This document shows, piece after piece, positions 22,677 to 29,930 of a stretch of DNA of 36,213 bases (the first letter of the stretch is position 1; each line of letters starts with the position of its first letter). The position numbers and the translations under genes were made by a program. Source of the stretch: Candidatus Eiseniibacteriota bacterium (lineage in GTDB: Bacteria; Eisenbacteria; RBG-16-71-46; JAFGJU01); NCBI GenBank assembly GCA_020349905.1, contig CP070702.1, positions 242,584 to 278,796 of the forward strand. Reading direction: 5' to 3'. Under the pieces are notes generated by a model, which had not been told where the DNA came from, did not search any database, and was given only the letters and a program-made list of their open reading frames with translations.

Positions 22677-23801
22677 GTGACGGACTCTCTTGTCCACATC
22701 GAGAAATGCGAAGGGTACGCGGAGGAGAGGGTACGCGCCTCGATTCGCAGGGGACTCGGGGCGATGGGCGGACTGGGTGAGCTGATCAGGCCCGGCTGGC
22801 GCGTACTCATAAAGCCCAACCTGCTCTCTGCGCGTGCGCCCGAAAGAGCGGTCACGACGCACCCGTCGGTGGTGGGGATTGTGGCCGAAGAGGTGATGCG
22901 TTGCGGCGCTGTTCCGGTGGTGGGAGACAGTCCCGGAGGGGCACTCAAGGGTGTTGCCCGGGTCTGGCGGAACACGGGCATGGAAGAGGCATGTGGAAAG
23001 AGAGGAGTCTCTCTTCAGGGATTCGAGGTCTCGGGGAGCGTCCCGAGAAACCTCGACGGCCGCACGTACAGTATCTCGAAGCCCGTGCTCGACGCTGATT
23101 TCGTCATAAACCTTCCGAAGCTCAAGACCCACACTCTCGAGGTCTATACAGGCGCTGTGAAGAACATGTTCGGCGCCGTGCCAGGACTGGCGAAGGCCGG
23201 GCTGCATAAGTTGCATCCCAAACCCCACGATTTCGCGGAGATCCTGGTTGACGTGTTCTCCCTGACGACACCGGGAATCAGCATAATGGACGGCGTGCTT
23301 TCCATGGAAGGCCCTGGGCCTTCTTCCGGAAGGCCCAGGTCGCTCGGCGTTCTTCTGTTCGGCAGGGACGCTGTTGCCATGGACGTGGTTGCGTGCAGGA
23401 TCATTGGCGCCGCTCCGCTCGACGTGCCAACGAACAAGGTGGCAGCAGTCAGGGGACTCGGAACCTCGGACCCGGAACGCATAAGGCTTAGCGGCGTCGA
23501 CCTGGAGCAGGTCACTGTCACGGACTACGAGATCCCCTCGAATTTCCTGCACAGGCTGGTTCCGAAGGGATTGCTGGGTCTGCTCAGGAGACACATCTGG
23601 GTGCATCCCAGAGAGGACAGGGACAGGTGTCAGATGTGCAACCTCTGCGTCGAGAGTTGTCCCACGCAGGCGATAGGCAGCGCGGGCAACGAGCTGAGTT
23701 TCGATTACGCCCGCTGCACGACCTGTTTGTGTTGCCACGAAGTATGTCCCCACGAGGCGATAGTGTTTGACATGAGCTGGCTTGCGCGAAGGATTCACTA
23801 G
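22677..23801 (+). CDS. DUF362 protein with C-terminal 2x[4Fe-4S] ferredoxin domain
   Basis: A 374-residue protein. Residues 1-300 match the DUF362 fold: VLIKPNLLSARAPERAVTTHP, then INLPKLKTHTLEVYTGAVKNMFG and MDGVLSMEGPGPSSGRP. The C-terminal part carries two 4Fe-4S motifs, CQMCNLCVESCP and CTTCLCCHEVCP, each CxxCxxCxxxCP. DUF362 proteins have been linked to iron-sulfur redox chemistry but no general reaction is established. The start is GTG 22677 with GGAGTGA upstream. The next gene lies 29 bases downstream in the same direction. Electron transfer in an anaerobic cell is a reasonable guess, not a demonstrated role. Confidence 0.92.
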   Translation: MTDSLVHIEKCEGYAEERVRASIRRGLGAMGGLGELIRPGWRVLIKPNLLSARAPERAVTTHPSVVGIVAEEVMRCGAVPVVGDSPGGALKGVARVWRNTGMEEACGKRGVSLQGFEVSGSVPRNLDGRTYSISKPVLDADFVINLPKLKTHTLEVYTGAVKNMFGAVPGLAKAGLHKLHPKPHDFAEILVDVFSLTTPGISIMDGVLSMEGPGPSSGRPRSLGVLLFGRDAVAMDVVACRIIGAAPLDVPTNKVAAVRGLGTSDPERIRLSGVDLEQVTVTDYEIPSNFLHRLVPKGLLGLLRRHIWVHPREDRDRCQMCNLCVESCPTQAIGSAGNELSFDYARCTTCLCCHEVCPHEAIVFDMSWLARRIH

Positions 23802-23830
23802 GACCGGACTCGGAGAGTTCATAGGGCCGT

Positions 23831-24769
23831 ATGAAACGATTTCTATCCCATCCCCTGGAATACCTCCTGACCATCTCTCTGGTGCGGGCGCTCCAGCTTC
23901 TTCCGCACGAGACCGCCCTTCGCTTTGGATGTCTCCTGGGTTCTTTCGTGTTCAGCGTCGCGAGATTCAGAAGGGGCATCGTTCTGGGGAATCTGAGAAA
24001 CGCCTTCCCGGAGAAAGAAGAGGAGGAGATACTGCGCATCGCAAAGGACACGTATCGGAACTTCGCGATGTCGCTCGTGGAATACGCCCGCCTGCCCGTG
24101 ACGTCTGCGGAAGAGATGAGAGAGAGGATAACGATAGAGGGACTCCAGAACTTCGACAAGGCACTCGAGCGCTCCGGAGGCGCCGTGCTGGTGACGGGTC
24201 ATTTCGGGAGCTGGGAGCTCATGGGAGCCAGTCTCATCGCGTACGGGTACCCTGTTTCGTTTCTCGTCGGTGAGCAGAAGAACAAGGCCGTGGATGACCT
24301 GATGAATCGGCTCCGCACTTCAAAGGGAATCGGCATAATTAAGATGGGTGCCGCCATGAGAAACGTCCTGAAGGCTCTCAAGGGGAATCAATTCGTGGCG
24401 ATGCTGTGTGACCAGGACGCGGGGAAACACGGGGTGTTCGTGGAATTCCTGGGGCGACCGGCTTCCACGCCGATGGGGCCCGCAAGCTTCGCCCTGAGGA
24501 CCGGCGCTTGCTTGATAGCAGGATTTATATTGCGAGAGAACCTCTCGCGGCACCGCGTAGTTCTAGAAGAACCCATGCTTCCTGAATCGACCGGGGACAG
24601 GGAGGAGGACGTCAGGCGCTACACTCAGGCCCACACGAGCCTGCTGGAAAAGTACGTCCTGCAGAGGCCGGACCACTGGCTGTGGCTGCACAGGCGATGG
24701 AAGACGAGGCCTCGGCCTGCGGCTAGAAGCCGATCCCTTTCTGTTTCTCGGCCTGGGAAAGAGGCGTGA
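23831..24769 (+). CDS. lpxL: Lipid A biosynthesis acyltransferase, LpxL/HtrB family
   Basis: Inner-membrane acyltransferase adding a secondary acyl chain to the lipid A precursor. A hydrophobic N-terminal segment (about residues 10-50) is followed by the catalytic HxxxxD/E motif in VTGHFGSWELMG, then QNKAVDDLMNRLR, LCDQDAGKHGVFVEFLG with the typical DQD/GVFV-F-G region, and DHWLWLHRRWKTRP at the end, the W-x-H-R-R-WK signature. At 312 residues it is full length. The final 47 bases overlap the convergent DUF3467 gene, and the last 18 residues look unstructured. Supports an LPS-type outer membrane. Confidence 0.93.
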   Translation: MKRFLSHPLEYLLTISLVRALQLLPHETALRFGCLLGSFVFSVARFRRGIVLGNLRNAFPEKEEEEILRIAKDTYRNFAMSLVEYARLPVTSAEEMRERITIEGLQNFDKALERSGGAVLVTGHFGSWELMGASLIAYGYPVSFLVGEQKNKAVDDLMNRLRTSKGIGIIKMGAAMRNVLKALKGNQFVAMLCDQDAGKHGVFVEFLGRPASTPMGPASFALRTGACLIAGFILRENLSRHRVVLEEPMLPESTGDREEDVRRYTQAHTSLLEKYVLQRPDHWLWLHRRWKTRPRPAARSRSLSVSRPGKEA

Positions 24770-25013
24770 TGGTCCCGTGCTGGGCTTCGAACTTCCCCAC
24801 GTTTTCCTTGAGGGCTTCCAGGAGTCCCTTGACGTGGCGGGGAGTCATGACGATCCTGGCGAAAACTTTGCTCTTGGGAGCCCCAGGCAGGACCCTGGCA
24901 AAGTCCAGGATGAACTCCGCAGGGGAATGAGTTATTAGAACCATGTTGGAGTAGATGCCCTCCGCTTCTTTCTCTCCCAGCTCGACGCTTATCGGCGTTT
25001 GCTTCTTCTCCAT
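24723..25013 (-). CDS. DUF3467 protein
   Basis: A 96-residue protein that matches the DUF3467 family: GIYSNMVLITHSPAEFILDF, RIVMTPRHVKGLLEALKENVGKFE-type helix (its H-x-K-x-L-L-x-A-L pattern) and an EAQHG end. The family is small, widespread in anaerobic and FCB-type bacteria and has no assigned role. ATG 25013 is preferred, with AAGGA 11 bases upstream; GTG 25022 would leave only 2 bases. Its 3' end is antisense to the end of the lpxL-like gene. A promoter is visible at 25065-25093 on the same strand, so it is a single-gene unit. Confidence 0.88.
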   Translation of the reverse strand: MEKKQTPISVELGEKEAEGIYSNMVLITHSPAEFILDFARVLPGAPKSKVFARIVMTPRHVKGLLEALKENVGKFEAQHGTITPLSQAEKQKGIGF

Positions 25014-25064
25014 TTGCAGCACCGTCCTTGCAGAATGACCTTCAGACCGAACCGATTGTCCTGA

Positions 25065-25093
25065 AGGCTATCCGAGAAAGCGCAGAAAGTCAA
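25065..25093 (-). promoter_or_regulatory. Promoter of the DUF3467 gene with an inverted repeat at the start site
   Basis: On the minus strand TTGACT (25093-25088), 17 bases, then TAGCCT (25070-25065, weak). An inverted repeat, CCTTCAG...CTGAAGG with three further pairs and one bulge, covers 25039-25067, the expected transcription start (about 25058) and early leader. It could be an operator or a leader hairpin. Confidence 0.45.
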
Positions 25094-25116
25094 GCTCGCA
25101 ACTCGTTCAAATTCTG

Positions 25117-25145
25117 TTGACAATGGCCGGGTGGCGGTACATATT
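25117..25145 (+). promoter_or_regulatory. Promoter of the histidine kinase gene
   Basis: TTGACA (25117-25122) and CATATT (25140-25145, four of six matches) with a 17-base spacer. The expected +1 is near 25152, so the in-frame GTG at 25131 cannot be the start of the kinase gene. Confidence 0.6.
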
Positions 25146-25253
25146 GGGGCTGAGAGCAGGGCCGTCTGCGTGTGGCATAGAGATTGCTCGTGCTATCGGC
25201 AGAAGTGCGTCAGTGTGGCGCGGTTGGCCCGAACAACACGTCAAGGACCTAAC

Positions 25254-27203
25254 GTGGAACAGTCCGCCCTGGAAACCAAAATCCGCGAGTTTTGGCTTCT
25301 GTTCAAGATCATAAACGTGATGCACGGGACGATGGAGCTCGAGCGGATCCTTAAGATCATCCTCTCGGCCGTGACGGCCGGGAGCGCTCTGGGTTTCAAC
25401 CGGGCAATGATCTTCCTGGTGGACGAGGAGAAGGACTTGCTGGAAGGCAGGATGGGTACGGGTCCTGCGAGCGTGGAAGAAGCCGGGCGAATCTGGAGCG
25501 AGCTGGAGACGAGCAGTGCTTCGTTCGAGACGGTTGTGCGAATGTCCACGGAGGACGCCGGAGGCGGGGACGACGCGCTTACGCGCACGGCGAGGTCCCT
25601 GGCCTTTCCGCTCAGGGGAGAGGTCGACATCACGGTTGACTGTGTGCTGGGGAAGAGCCCGATTCACGTGAAAGACCCCGCCGCCTACTCGGGGATCATC
25701 AGCAGGAAGCTGAAGGATGAATTCGTCAGGTGCGAGTTCGTGGCCGTTCCCATAATGGCGAAGGGCCGGGCGCTGGGTGCACTGATTGCCGACAACGTCT
25801 TCAGCAGGAAACTAGTCACGGGAGAGGAGGTAGACTTGCTCTCCAGCCTGGCTCACCAGGCCGGACTGGCGATCGAGAACGGGAGAGTCTACGAGAGGAT
25901 GAAGCTCCGGCTTTCCGAGCTCTCCACGATTCAGGAAGTAGGCAAAGGCATTCTGTCCACGACGAGCCTGAAAGAGGTGCTGGAACTGATTGCCAGGATC
26001 TCCGCCCAGGTGATAGGCGCAAAGGGTAGCGTACTGTGGCTGTACGAGGAAAGCGAAGACGTGGTGACTCCCGGCGCAAGTTTCGGGACCGGGGCCAGCA
26101 TAGTTGAGAAGGGCTTCGAGGGTTTGGGCGAACAACTCGCCAGGTGGGCCATCGCCGAGAAGAGTCCCGTGCTCGTTCAGGATTGCACGGCGGACCCCAG
26201 GTTCTCCGAGGAAGAGCAGGGGGTCGTCTCCTCCGTCATGGCCGTGCCCCTCACGGGCCTCGGCAACAGGATAGGGGCCATCACGGTTTACGATAAGTTT
26301 GCTCGTTCCGATTTCGACTCGAACGTGTTCGAGCGCGACGAGGAGCAGTTTCTGGCCATCCTTGCGGACCAGGCAGCGATAGCGGTGCAGAACGCCAGGC
26401 TTTTCGAGGCGGTCAGGGAGACGGAGAAGAGACTCAGAGAGACACAGGCACTGCTGCTGCGCACGGAGAAGCTGGCCGCGGTCGGGGAGATGAGCGCCAA
26501 GGTGGCGCACGAGATTCGCAACCCCCTGACTTCCATAGGCGGGTTCGCAAGGAGGGTGAGCAAGACTCTCAAGCCAAGCGACCCCAATCGCGACTACCTG
26601 GAGATAATAATAAGGGAATCCGAGAGGCTGGAGAGAATCCTGGACGAGCAGCTGCAGTTCGCGCAACTCTCCAGGCCGCGTTTGAAGATGGAGGACATAA
26701 ACGAAGTAGTCCAGCAGTCGTTGCAGCTCGTCAGCGAGGAAGCCCGCAGGAAGAAGGCCAAGGTCCTCAAGCGGCTGGCCGTGAATCTTCCGACGCTGCT
26801 CCTGGACTCGGACAAGATGAAGCAGGTTCTCATCAACATCCTCCAGAATGCTCTCAAGTTCCTGCCGGTGGGCGGCAGGATGAAGCTCGAAACGAAGAAA
26901 GTCGGGGACGGCGTGCACGTGATAATCGCCAACGAAGGGCAGAGCATTCCCGGCGAACTGATGGACCAGCTGTTCGTACCTTTCTTCACGTCGGGCAGGG
27001 ACGGCACGGGTCTGGGTCTGGCGGTGGCCTACCAGATCGTAAGGGAGCACGGCGGGGAGATAAAAGTGAGGAGCGACCAGGAGTGGGGCACCATTTTCTG
27101 CGTCTGCCTGCCCGTGAGCGAGAACCAGGACAGGCGGAGAAACATGAGGGATAGACGAGTCCGGCTCGGGGACCGGCGGAGGTCCTTTGCAGAGGACTCA
27201 TAG
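25254..27203 (+). CDS. GAF-GAF sensor histidine kinase
   Basis: Soluble-looking sensor kinase, no membrane segments seen. Two GAF domains (about residues 20-205 and 225-400) are followed by a short coiled coil and a HisKA domain with the H-box AAVGEMSAKVAHEIRNPL (phosphorylated His419), and an HATPase domain with the N-box INILQNALKF, DGTGLGLAVA and EHGGEIKV. A C-terminal tail is rich in Arg (RDRRVRLGDRRR). GTG 25254 is chosen: the promoter at 25117-25145 rules out the earlier GTG 25131, and AAGGA lies six bases upstream. The frame continues upstream, so a later start (ATG 25320) is also possible. The response regulator starts 29 bases after it. The ligand of the GAF domains is unknown. Confidence 0.93.
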   Translation: MEQSALETKIREFWLLFKIINVMHGTMELERILKIILSAVTAGSALGFNRAMIFLVDEEKDLLEGRMGTGPASVEEAGRIWSELETSSASFETVVRMSTEDAGGGDDALTRTARSLAFPLRGEVDITVDCVLGKSPIHVKDPAAYSGIISRKLKDEFVRCEFVAVPIMAKGRALGALIADNVFSRKLVTGEEVDLLSSLAHQAGLAIENGRVYERMKLRLSELSTIQEVGKGILSTTSLKEVLELIARISAQVIGAKGSVLWLYEESEDVVTPGASFGTGASIVEKGFEGLGEQLARWAIAEKSPVLVQDCTADPRFSEEEQGVVSSVMAVPLTGLGNRIGAITVYDKFARSDFDSNVFERDEEQFLAILADQAAIAVQNARLFEAVRETEKRLRETQALLLRTEKLAAVGEMSAKVAHEIRNPLTSIGGFARRVSKTLKPSDPNRDYLEIIIRESERLERILDEQLQFAQLSRPRLKMEDINEVVQQSLQLVSEEARRKKAKVLKRLAVNLPTLLLDSDKMKQVLINILQNALKFLPVGGRMKLETKKVGDGVHVIIANEGQSIPGELMDQLFVPFFTSGRDGTGLGLAVAYQIVREHGGEIKVRSDQEWGTIFCVCLPVSENQDRRRNMRDRRVRLGDRRRSFAEDS

Positions 27204-27231
27204 CTTTGGAGCCTTAAGGGGGTGTATGTAG

Positions 27232-27600
27232 GTGAAAGCGCTTCTGGTGGTGGATGATGATCAAAGTTGTCGGAAGCTTTACGAGAGCGAGTTCGCCGAC
27301 GAGGGTTACACTGTGACCGGAGCTGCCAGCGGCTCCGAAGCTCTTGAGTTGCTGGAGCGCTCGACGTTCGACCTGGTCATCCTGGACGTGAAGATGCCCG
27401 GTATGGATGGACTGGAGACCCTGTGCGAGATAATGAAGACGAAGAGGAACCTCCCCGTCGTGATAAACTCTGCTTACTCAACGTTCAAGACCAACTTCAC
27501 GAGTTGGAGCGCAGAGGCGTACGTGGTGAAGTCCTCAAATCTCGCTGAGCTTAAGCGGACCGTGAGGTCAGTCCTCGAGGAAAGGGCAACGGCACGCTGA
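27232..27600 (+). CDS. Single-domain response regulator (CheY-like receiver)
   Basis: A 122-residue receiver domain with no output domain. The acidic pocket is at DDD (residues 8-10), phosphorylation site Asp52 in VILDVKMPGMDG, and the conserved lysine in YVVKSSN (about 101). The usual Thr/Ser switch residue is Ser in VINSAYS. It is probably the partner of the kinase encoded immediately upstream and acts by protein contact, e.g. as a relay or a motility/pilus regulator. GTG 27232 is the start, with AAGGGGGTG upstream. No other frame gives a family N terminus (MKALLVVDDD). Confidence 0.93.
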   Translation: MKALLVVDDDQSCRKLYESEFADEGYTVTGAASGSEALELLERSTFDLVILDVKMPGMDGLETLCEIMKTKRNLPVVINSAYSTFKTNFTSWSAEAYVVKSSNLAELKRTVRSVLEERATAR

Positions 27601-27617
27601 GAGATGAGATTTCCGGG

Positions 27618-27674
27618 AACGGGCTTCGGTGACGCGCGTCTTGGCATGACGCGCCGTCCCGGTGAGCCCGTTTT
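27618..27674 (+). terminator. Probable terminator hairpin after the response regulator
   Basis: AACGGGCT (27618-27625) pairs perfectly with AGCCCGTT (27665-27672), enclosing a second perfect stem GCGCGTC/GACGCGC (27634-27640 with 27648-27654). Only two further T residues follow (27673-27674), so it is a weak or composite terminator. A second bulged stem, AGACCCGG with CCGGGGTCT, lies at about 27686-27713. Confidence 0.5.
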
Positions 27675-27731
27675 CGTGCTCACCAGAGACCCGGACGACG
27701 CTGCCCGGGGTCTTACGGGCCCGCTTTGGCG

Positions 27732-27760
27732 TTGACGCCCGCCCCCCTTTGTGATTGAAT
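27732..27760 (+). promoter_or_regulatory. Promoter of the tRNA pair
   Basis: TTGACG (27732-27737), 17 bases, TTGAAT (27755-27760, four of six matches). The expected +1 is near 27767, seven bases before tRNA-Phe, which is the normal distance for a tRNA promoter. Confidence 0.6.
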
Positions 27761-27773
27761 TCTGTTTGAGGGT

Positions 27774-27849
27774 GCGACCCTAGCTCAGTTGGTAGAGCAC
27801 CAGACTGAAAATCTGGGTGTCCGCAGTTCGATTCTGCGGGGTCGCACCA
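27774..27849 (+). tRNA. tRNA-Phe (anticodon GAA)
   Basis: A full cloverleaf of 76 bases: acceptor GCGACCC/GGGTCGC, D arm with GCTC/GAGC, anticodon arm CCAGA-CTGAAAA-TCTGG giving GAA, T arm CGCAG-TTCGATT-CTGCG, discriminator A and a genome-encoded CCA. Confidence 0.98.
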
Positions 27850-27886
27850 GTACCATATATTTCTTTGTGAGACAAGCGATTAGGGG

Positions 27887-27962
27887 GCTGGTGTAGCTCA
27901 GCTGGTAGAGCAACGCACTCGTAATGCGTAGGTCAGCGGTTCGATTCCGCTCACCAGCTCCA
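27887..27962 (+). tRNA. tRNA-Thr (anticodon CGT)
   Basis: A full cloverleaf of 76 bases: acceptor GCTGGTG/CACCAGC, D arm GCTC/GAGC, anticodon arm ACGCA-CTCGTAA-TGCGT giving CGT (reads ACG), T arm AGCGG-TTCGATT-CCGCT, discriminator T and an encoded CCA. It lies 37 bases after tRNA-Phe and probably shares its transcript. Confidence 0.98.
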
Positions 27963-28055
27963 CGGTCGGTTCCTCCGGGGCTGCGCGGGACGGCCCTCGT
28001 CTCGCTCTACCCGAGTACGGGCTCCAGAGGGAAACTCAGACGGAAAGCAAGACTC

Positions 28056-29579
28056 TCACTCCAGGCTGCCCACGGCTCGCTCTACTTCCTCCAGGATCTC
28101 GCACGACCTGACCAGCTCCATCATGTTCGTGTGATCGTCGTACAGAGGGCGGTCCTCGTCCAAATGTTTGACGTGCCTGCGAATCACCGTGTGCGCGGTT
28201 CTCACGCCGAGACCAGGGGCGAAGTCGCGGAAGTCCAGGGCCTGGGCAGCAGCCATGCACTCGATTCCCAGCACGCCGTACGCGTTTTCCAGGATCTGCG
28301 CATTCTTTATGGCAGTGTTCATGCCCATGGAGACGAAGTCCTCCTGGTCGGCAGCGGCCGGGATGGAGCCCACGCTTGCAGGGGCCGAGAGCATTCTCTG
28401 TTCCACGATGAGAGTGTCGGCCGTGTACTGGCTCAGCATCATGCCCGAGAACATACCGGCCCCTTTGGTGAGAAAGGCCGGGAGTCCGACGCTCAGCGCG
28501 GGATTGGTGAGGCGGTTGAGGCGACGTTCGGAAAGGACGCTCACCATAGTTATGGCCGCGCCCGCCATGTCCATGGGGAGGCACACGGGGGACCCCTGGA
28601 AGTTGGCCCCGGTGATGGTAAGCTTCTCTTTCGGCACGAAAACCGGATTGTCACCCACGCCGTTGAGTTCGATTTGGACCTGGCTCCTGGCGAAGGCGAC
28701 GGCATCGTGGGCAGCCCCTATTACCTGAGGAGAGGAACGCATGGAGTAGGCGTCCTGGACCTTCATCTTGCGCTTGCCCGTGAGCAGGTCGCTGCCCTGG
28801 ATGCATTTCATGATGGCCTTGGCGCTGCGCACGGCCCCGGGAAACCCGCGCAGTTCGTGAAGGCGCACATCGTAGGGCTTCATGTTGGCCAGGAGGGCTT
28901 CCAGGCTCATGGCGCAGGCCACTTCGGCCTGTTTAAGCCATCTGTTCATATCGAAGAGCTGCAGCGCGCTCATCGCAGTGAGGAGGTTCGAGCCGTTTAT
29001 GATGGCCAGGCCGTCCCTGGCGTGAAGGTCGGGTACGGGTATGCCGGCCTTCTTCATGGCCTCGTGGCCGGGTAAACGGCGACCCTCGTAGTAAGCTTCG
29101 CCCTCGCCCATGAGAAGGAGGGCTATCTGGGACATGGGCGCAAGGTCCCCGCAGGCGCCCACGGAACCCTTCTGGCATACCACGGGAGTCACGCCTCTGT
29201 TCAGCATCTCCACCAGGGTCTGCGTTATCTCCGGGCGGCAGCCCGAGTTCCCCCGGGCGTGCACGTTCACCCTGCTGGCCATGGCACCTCTGACGTACTC
29301 GACGGGCGCCGGGCCTCCGATGCCGGCCGCGTGGTTGTATATGAGATACCGCTGGAACTGTTTCACCTGCTCGTCGTCCAGGATCACTTCGGAAAGCTCG
29401 CCTATGCCCGTGTTGATGCCGTACATGATCTCCCGGGTCTTGATCTTCTCTTCCAGCATGCTGCGGCAGACTCTTATGCGTTCGAGGGCGTCCGGATGGA
29501 GTTCCACCCTCTCGCCCCCCCTGGCGATGTCCGTGAGCTTCTCGATCGTGAGCCCAGAGCCGTCCAGAACTATTGCCAT
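28056..29579 (-). CDS. hutH: Histidine ammonia-lyase-like MIO enzyme with Ala-Cys-Gly triad
   Basis: Member of the aromatic amino acid lyase family (507 residues, normal for HutH). The MIO-forming motif reads GSVGACGDLAP: Cys143 replaces the usual Ser. Numbering agrees with the well-studied Pseudomonas enzyme without gaps here: Tyr53 in MYGINTGIG, His83 in YNHAAG, the triad at 142-144. Other family marks are QDAYSMRSSPQV and QEDFVSMG (usually QEDHVSM, so His is Phe). These match HutH better than PAL/TAL, but another substrate or an aminomutase is possible. AAGGAG lies six bases before the start and a promoter with perfect TATAAT lies further upstream. No hutU or hutI is next to it. It is divergent from the glycyl radical operon. 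Confidence 0.85.
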   Translation of the reverse strand: MAIVLDGSGLTIEKLTDIARGGERVELHPDALERIRVCRSMLEEKIKTREIMYGINTGIGELSEVILDDEQVKQFQRYLIYNHAAGIGGPAPVEYVRGAMASRVNVHARGNSGCRPEITQTLVEMLNRGVTPVVCQKGSVGACGDLAPMSQIALLLMGEGEAYYEGRRLPGHEAMKKAGIPVPDLHARDGLAIINGSNLLTAMSALQLFDMNRWLKQAEVACAMSLEALLANMKPYDVRLHELRGFPGAVRSAKAIMKCIQGSDLLTGKRKMKVQDAYSMRSSPQVIGAAHDAVAFARSQVQIELNGVGDNPVFVPKEKLTITGANFQGSPVCLPMDMAGAAITMVSVLSERRLNRLTNPALSVGLPAFLTKGAGMFSGMMLSQYTADTLIVEQRMLSAPASVGSIPAAADQEDFVSMGMNTAIKNAQILENAYGVLGIECMAAAQALDFRDFAPGLGVRTAHTVIRRHVKHLDEDRPLYDDHTNMMELVRSCEILEEVERAVGSLE

Positions 29580-29641
29580 CTTCGTCTCCTTGACAAGTAA
29601 GAGCTATGCGGCCCTCCAGAGGGCACAAACGCGGGCTCCTT

Positions 29642-29669
29642 ATTATAGCTCAACTCCGGAATTGCGCAA
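29642..29669 (-). promoter_or_regulatory. Promoter of the ammonia-lyase gene
   Basis: On the minus strand a perfect -10 box TATAAT (29647-29642) lies 16 bases after TTGCGC (29669-29664, three of six matches). The expected +1 is near 29635, giving a leader of about 55 bases. Confidence 0.65.
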
Positions 29670-29767
29670 GCCGGCAGGATGACCCGGTAGGAACGCGCCG
29701 CGCAGGCAATTGCACGAGGGAGTGGCCGGTTCTGCGCGACAGAGAGGCAGCTCGCGGCCGGAGGGAT

Positions 29768-29797
29768 TTGACTTCCCGGATTGTATTGGCCTAAGAT
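29768..29797 (+). promoter_or_regulatory. Promoter of the glycyl radical operon
   Basis: TTGACT (29768-29773), an 18-base spacer and TAAGAT (29792-29797). The expected +1 is near 29804, leaving a leader of more than 120 bases, which includes GCCTG/CAGGC (about 29863-29874). Confidence 0.55.
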
Positions 29798-29930
29798 TGA
29801 TGCGCGCTGCGGCCGCTTGAGAACGGCGTCTCGTCCGAGGCGGGAGCGCTCGTTGTCCCGGTTGCCTGCACAGGCCGACCGGCCTGCGGGTTGTCAGTTT
29901 CGCGCCAGGGCCGGCTCTCGCACGGCCTCG

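Noticed and set aside
22662..23822. 386-codon minus-strand open frame over the DUF362 gene
   Set aside because: Antisense shadow of a gene with complete Fe-S motifs.
25131..25253. N-terminal extension of the kinase from GTG 25131
   Set aside because: It overlaps the promoter -10 region and encodes a Cys/Arg-rich stretch unlike a GAF protein N terminus.
25812..27050. 412-codon minus-strand open frame over the histidine kinase
   Set aside because: Antisense shadow; the kinase frame has complete H, N and G boxes.
27686..27713. Second hairpin as an intrinsic terminator
   Set aside because: It has a bulge and no T-tract, so it is not supported as a terminator.
27924..29075. 383-codon plus-strand open frame over tRNA-Thr and the ammonia-lyase gene
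   Set aside because: It runs through a tRNA and is antisense to a full-length lyase; composition is shadow-like.
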